Assembly: GCA_963590415.1 (NCBI GenBank)
Contig: CAVAPB010000020.1
Span: 1 to 41,477, forward strand
From: Fimenecus sp963590415
GTDB taxonomy: Bacteria; Bacillota; Clostridia; Oscillospirales; Acutalibacteraceae
Length of the DNA: 41,477 bases
Direction: 5' to 3'
The stretch's first letter is position 1. The number at the start of each line of letters is the position of its first letter. The notes under the pieces are model-generated. The model saw only the letters and a program-made list of their open reading frames with translations. It did not search any database and had not been told where the DNA came from. Both the position numbers and the translations under genes were made by a program. Shown here in pieces: positions 39,338 to 41,477 of the stretch.

Positions 39338-39709
39338 ATGGAAAAGATTTCAACAAATAAAGCACCCAAGGCAATAGGACCCTATTCACAGGCAATTTCC
39401 GTAAACGGCATGGTATATACCTCGGGACAGATAGCACTCGACCCCGAAAAAGGCGTTATCGTAGGCGACGAGATTAAGTCTCAGACCGAAAGAGTTATGA
39501 AGAACCTTCAGGCTGTTCTCGAAGAGGCGGGCACATCGTTCGACAAGGTAATAAAGACCACCTGCTTCCTTGCGGATATTAACGATTTCGTTCCGTTCAA
39601 CGAGGTTTACGGCGAATACATCACCTCCGCACCCGCACGCAGCTGCGTTGAGGTAAAGGGCTTACCCAAGGGCGCATTGGTGGAAGTCGAGGTTATAGCG
39701 CAGATATAA
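39338..39709 (+). CDS. ridA: RidA-family enamine/imine deaminase
   Basis: Protein of 123 residues with the RidA/YjgF signatures: AIGPYSQAI at 12-20, the catalytic-site Arg in SAPARSCVEVKGLPKGALVEVE and DINDFVPFNEVY. It hydrolyses reactive enamine/imine intermediates released by PLP enzymes such as IlvA. The gene lies 18 bases after ilvA, the textbook partner, and 10 bases before leuA. AAAGGAG precedes the ATG. Confidence 0.96.
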   Translation: MEKISTNKAPKAIGPYSQAISVNGMVYTSGQIALDPEKGVIVGDEIKSQTERVMKNLQAVLEEAGTSFDKVIKTTCFLADINDFVPFNEVYGEYITSAPARSCVEVKGLPKGALVEVEVIAQI

Positions 39710-39719
39710 GGAGCAGATA

Positions 39720-41381
39720 ATGGTAAACACATCAAGATACACAAGGCAGTTTTTCCCCGTTAAAAATCCGACGAGGAAATGGCTTGACAAGACATATATC
39801 GAAAAGCCGCCCATTTGGTGCTCGGTCGATTTGAGAGACGGCAATCAGTCGCTTATCGTTCCCATGAGTCTTGAAGAAAAGCTTGATTTCTTTCAGCTTT
39901 TGGTAAAGCTCGGCTTTAAGGAGATTGAGGTCGGCTTTCCTGCGGCAAGCGAGACGGAATATACATTCCTGCGCACGCTTATCGAAAAGGATATGATTCC
40001 CGACGATGTAACCGTACAGGTTCTCACACAGAGCCGTGAGCACATCATCAGAAAGACCTTTGAGGCGCTCAAGGGCTGTAAAAACGCAATAGTTCATCTT
40101 TACAACTCAACCTCTCTTGCTCAGCGTGAGCAGGTTTTCAGAAAGTCCAAGGAGGAAATTTTGAAAATTGCCGTTGACGGCGCAATCCTCTTTGAGAACA
40201 TCGCAAAGGAAATGGGCATAAATTACCGTTATGAGTATTCGCCCGAGTCCTTTACGGGAACAGAGCCCGAGTACGCTCTTGAGGTGTGCAACGCCGTACT
40301 TGATGTATGGAAGCCCACTCCCGACAGAAAGGCTATCATAAACCTTCCCGTAACGGTTGAGCTCTCCTCGCCGCATGTCTATGCGGACCAGGTCGAGTAT
40401 ATGTGCGACAACCTTAAATACAGGGACTCCGTTGTGGTTTCACTTCATCCTCACAATGACAGAGGCTGTGCCGTAGCGGATTCCGAGCTCGGAATTTTAG
40501 CGGGTGCCGACAGAATTGAGGGCACTCTCTTCGGTAACGGCGAGCGCACGGGTAATGTGGATATAGTAACGCTCGCAATGAATATGTATGCACAGGGCGT
40601 TGATCCCGGACTTGACTTCTCGGATATGCCCAACATTGTTTCCGTCTATGAGAGAAACACCGGTATGACCGTTTATGACAGACAGCCCTATGCGGGCAAG
40701 CTTGTCTTTGCGGCGTTCTCGGGCTCGCATCAGGACGCAATTGCAAAGGGTATGCAGTACCGTGAAGAGAAGAAGTGCGACACCTGGACGGTTCCCTATC
40801 TTCCCATTGACCCCGGCGATGTCGGCAGACAGTACGAAACGGATGTTATCCGCATAAATTCGCAGTCGGGCAAGGGCGGTATCGGCTATTTGCTTGAACA
40901 TCAGTTCGGCTATGACCTTCCCAAGAAAATGCGTGAGGATGTCGGTTATACCGTCAAAAACATTTCCGACCATGCGCACGCAGAGCTTCATCCCGATGAG
41001 GTCCTCAAGGCATTTACGGACAATTATATAAACATCAACGATCCGATAAAGCTTGTTGATTACCACTTTGTCCGTTCGGATACGATAAAGGTTATGCTCA
41101 CGGTTGAAATGAACGGCGAGGTAAAAGAGGTTGTCGCTCACGGTAACGGACGCCTCGATGCGGTAAGCAACGCTATTAAGAACAGCCTCGGCGTTTCGTT
41201 CTCGGAGCTTACTTATGAGGAGCACGCTTTGACAAAGGGCTCTTCCTCACAGGCGATTTCCTATGTCGGCATTACGCTTGACAACGGCAAGCTCGTATGG
41301 GGCGCAGGCGTAAACGACGATATTATCGCCGCATCAATCAGCGCTTTGTTCTCGGCGGTAAACCGCGGAATAAAAGCATAA
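39720..41381 (+). CDS. leuA: 2-isopropylmalate synthase (long, LeuA2-type)
   Basis: Enzyme of 553 residues condensing acetyl-CoA with 2-oxoisovalerate, the first leucine-specific step. The DRE-TIM-barrel motif is WCSVDLRDGNQSL, the metal-binding motif is HPHNDRGCAVADSELG and the next is LFGNGERTGNVD. The C-terminal leucine-sensing domain runs from about 440 (VMLTVEMNGEVKEVVAHGNG). The length and the start RKWLDKTYIEKPPIWC match the fungal/actinobacterial-like subfamily rather than the roughly 510-residue form. AAGGAG precedes the ATG. It is the last gene in the window; a repeat element follows directly. Confidence 0.95.
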   Translation: MVNTSRYTRQFFPVKNPTRKWLDKTYIEKPPIWCSVDLRDGNQSLIVPMSLEEKLDFFQLLVKLGFKEIEVGFPAASETEYTFLRTLIEKDMIPDDVTVQVLTQSREHIIRKTFEALKGCKNAIVHLYNSTSLAQREQVFRKSKEEILKIAVDGAILFENIAKEMGINYRYEYSPESFTGTEPEYALEVCNAVLDVWKPTPDRKAIINLPVTVELSSPHVYADQVEYMCDNLKYRDSVVVSLHPHNDRGCAVADSELGILAGADRIEGTLFGNGERTGNVDIVTLAMNMYAQGVDPGLDFSDMPNIVSVYERNTGMTVYDRQPYAGKLVFAAFSGSHQDAIAKGMQYREEKKCDTWTVPYLPIDPGDVGRQYETDVIRINSQSGKGGIGYLLEHQFGYDLPKKMREDVGYTVKNISDHAHAELHPDEVLKAFTDNYININDPIKLVDYHFVRSDTIKVMLTVEMNGEVKEVVAHGNGRLDAVSNAIKNSLGVSFSELTYEEHALTKGSSSQAISYVGITLDNGKLVWGAGVNDDIIAASISALFSAVNRGIKA

Positions 41382-41387
41382 AGGAGA

Positions 41388-41477
41388 AATAGTGTGAAAA
41401 ATCACACTATTTAACTTATATTGCCCTCAAAATTTGCCTTTGGCATAATTTTGAGATGGCAGAAATCACCATCACGC
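41388..41477 (+). repeat. Dispersed two-hairpin element, copy 2 (after leuA)
   Basis: Seven bases after the leuA stop: hairpin A (ATAGTGTGA/TCACACTAT, 41389-41410), then hairpin B (CTCAAAATTTGCC/GGCATAATTTTGAG), then GGCAGAAATCACCATCACGC at the window edge. It differs from copy 1 (14138-14228, read on the minus strand) at about five positions. It may extend past the window. Confidence 0.85.

Noticed and set aside
40497..41225. Open frame of 242 codons antisense to leuA
   Set aside because: It is a shadow of the leuA gene with no ribosome site or recognisable domain.

Overview
This window looks like a chromosomal segment of an anaerobic Clostridia-class bacterium (Bacillota), plausibly of the Oscillospiraceae/Ruminococcaceae. 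The call rests on the AGGAGG-type ribosome binding sites, the moderate-to-low GC content, a T-box leader, a Gram-positive-type LexA box, and family-level resemblances of the proteins. No 16S or phylogenetic marker was checked. There are no insertion sequences, phage genes, CRISPR arrays or rRNA genes. Nearly all DNA is accounted for by 37 protein genes and 3 tRNA genes, with clear promoters and terminators.

Layout. (1) 57-455: minus-strand tRNA cluster (Arg-TCT, His-GTG, Gln-TTG) with a consensus promoter. (2) 476-7262: branched-chain amino acid transport, with azlCD (export type, minus strand) divergent from a complete Liv ABC importer operon that ends with a phosphoribosyltransferase. (3) 7268-8571: SOS-type DNA polymerase IV. 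(4) 8575-12694: a histidine kinase/response regulator pair, then a lipoyl-less E2-type acyltransferase and a DUF368 membrane protein. Matching 11-bp-periodic direct repeats lie in front of both operons. (5) 12733-17104: an amidohydrolase with a structured leader, and a polar amino acid ABC transporter made of two unusual proteins. One is a permease fused to a binding protein whose lobes are in permuted order. The other is an ATPase with a degenerate RsbW-like tail.

(6) 17148-22234: the most interesting block, one tight operon encoding an alpha/beta hydrolase, a membrane sensor fused to a PP2C/SpoIIE phosphatase and an RsbW-like kinase, a small (p)ppGpp-hydrolase-like HD protein, and a STAS domain fused to an aminoglycoside-phosphotransferase-like kinase. 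It has the parts of the RsbQ-RsbP-RsbW-RsbV partner switch but no sigma factor, so the output may be the kinase and/or alarmone turnover. (7) 22286-25116: a second signalling operon with a zinc-ribbon/leucine-rich-repeat membrane protein, an XRE-like HTH protein and a degenerate Hanks kinase. (8) 25122-26550: a methyltransferase and an ATC-hydrolase-family protein behind a palindrome. (9) 26606-31554: a MATE exporter, GH16 lipoprotein and metallophosphoesterase operon, and a divergent AraC regulator.

(10) 31596-41381: a T-box (Leu CTC specifier) controlled operon ilvB-ilvN-ilvC-ilvD-(DUF815 AAA+ ATPase)-ilvA-ridA-leuA, making isoleucine, valine and the leucine precursor. A roughly 90-nt two-hairpin element occurs both in the amidohydrolase leader and directly after leuA, in the same RNA sense, and looks like an uncharacterised dispersed structured RNA element. 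The two ends of the window both concern branched-chain amino acids: transport on the left and synthesis on the right.
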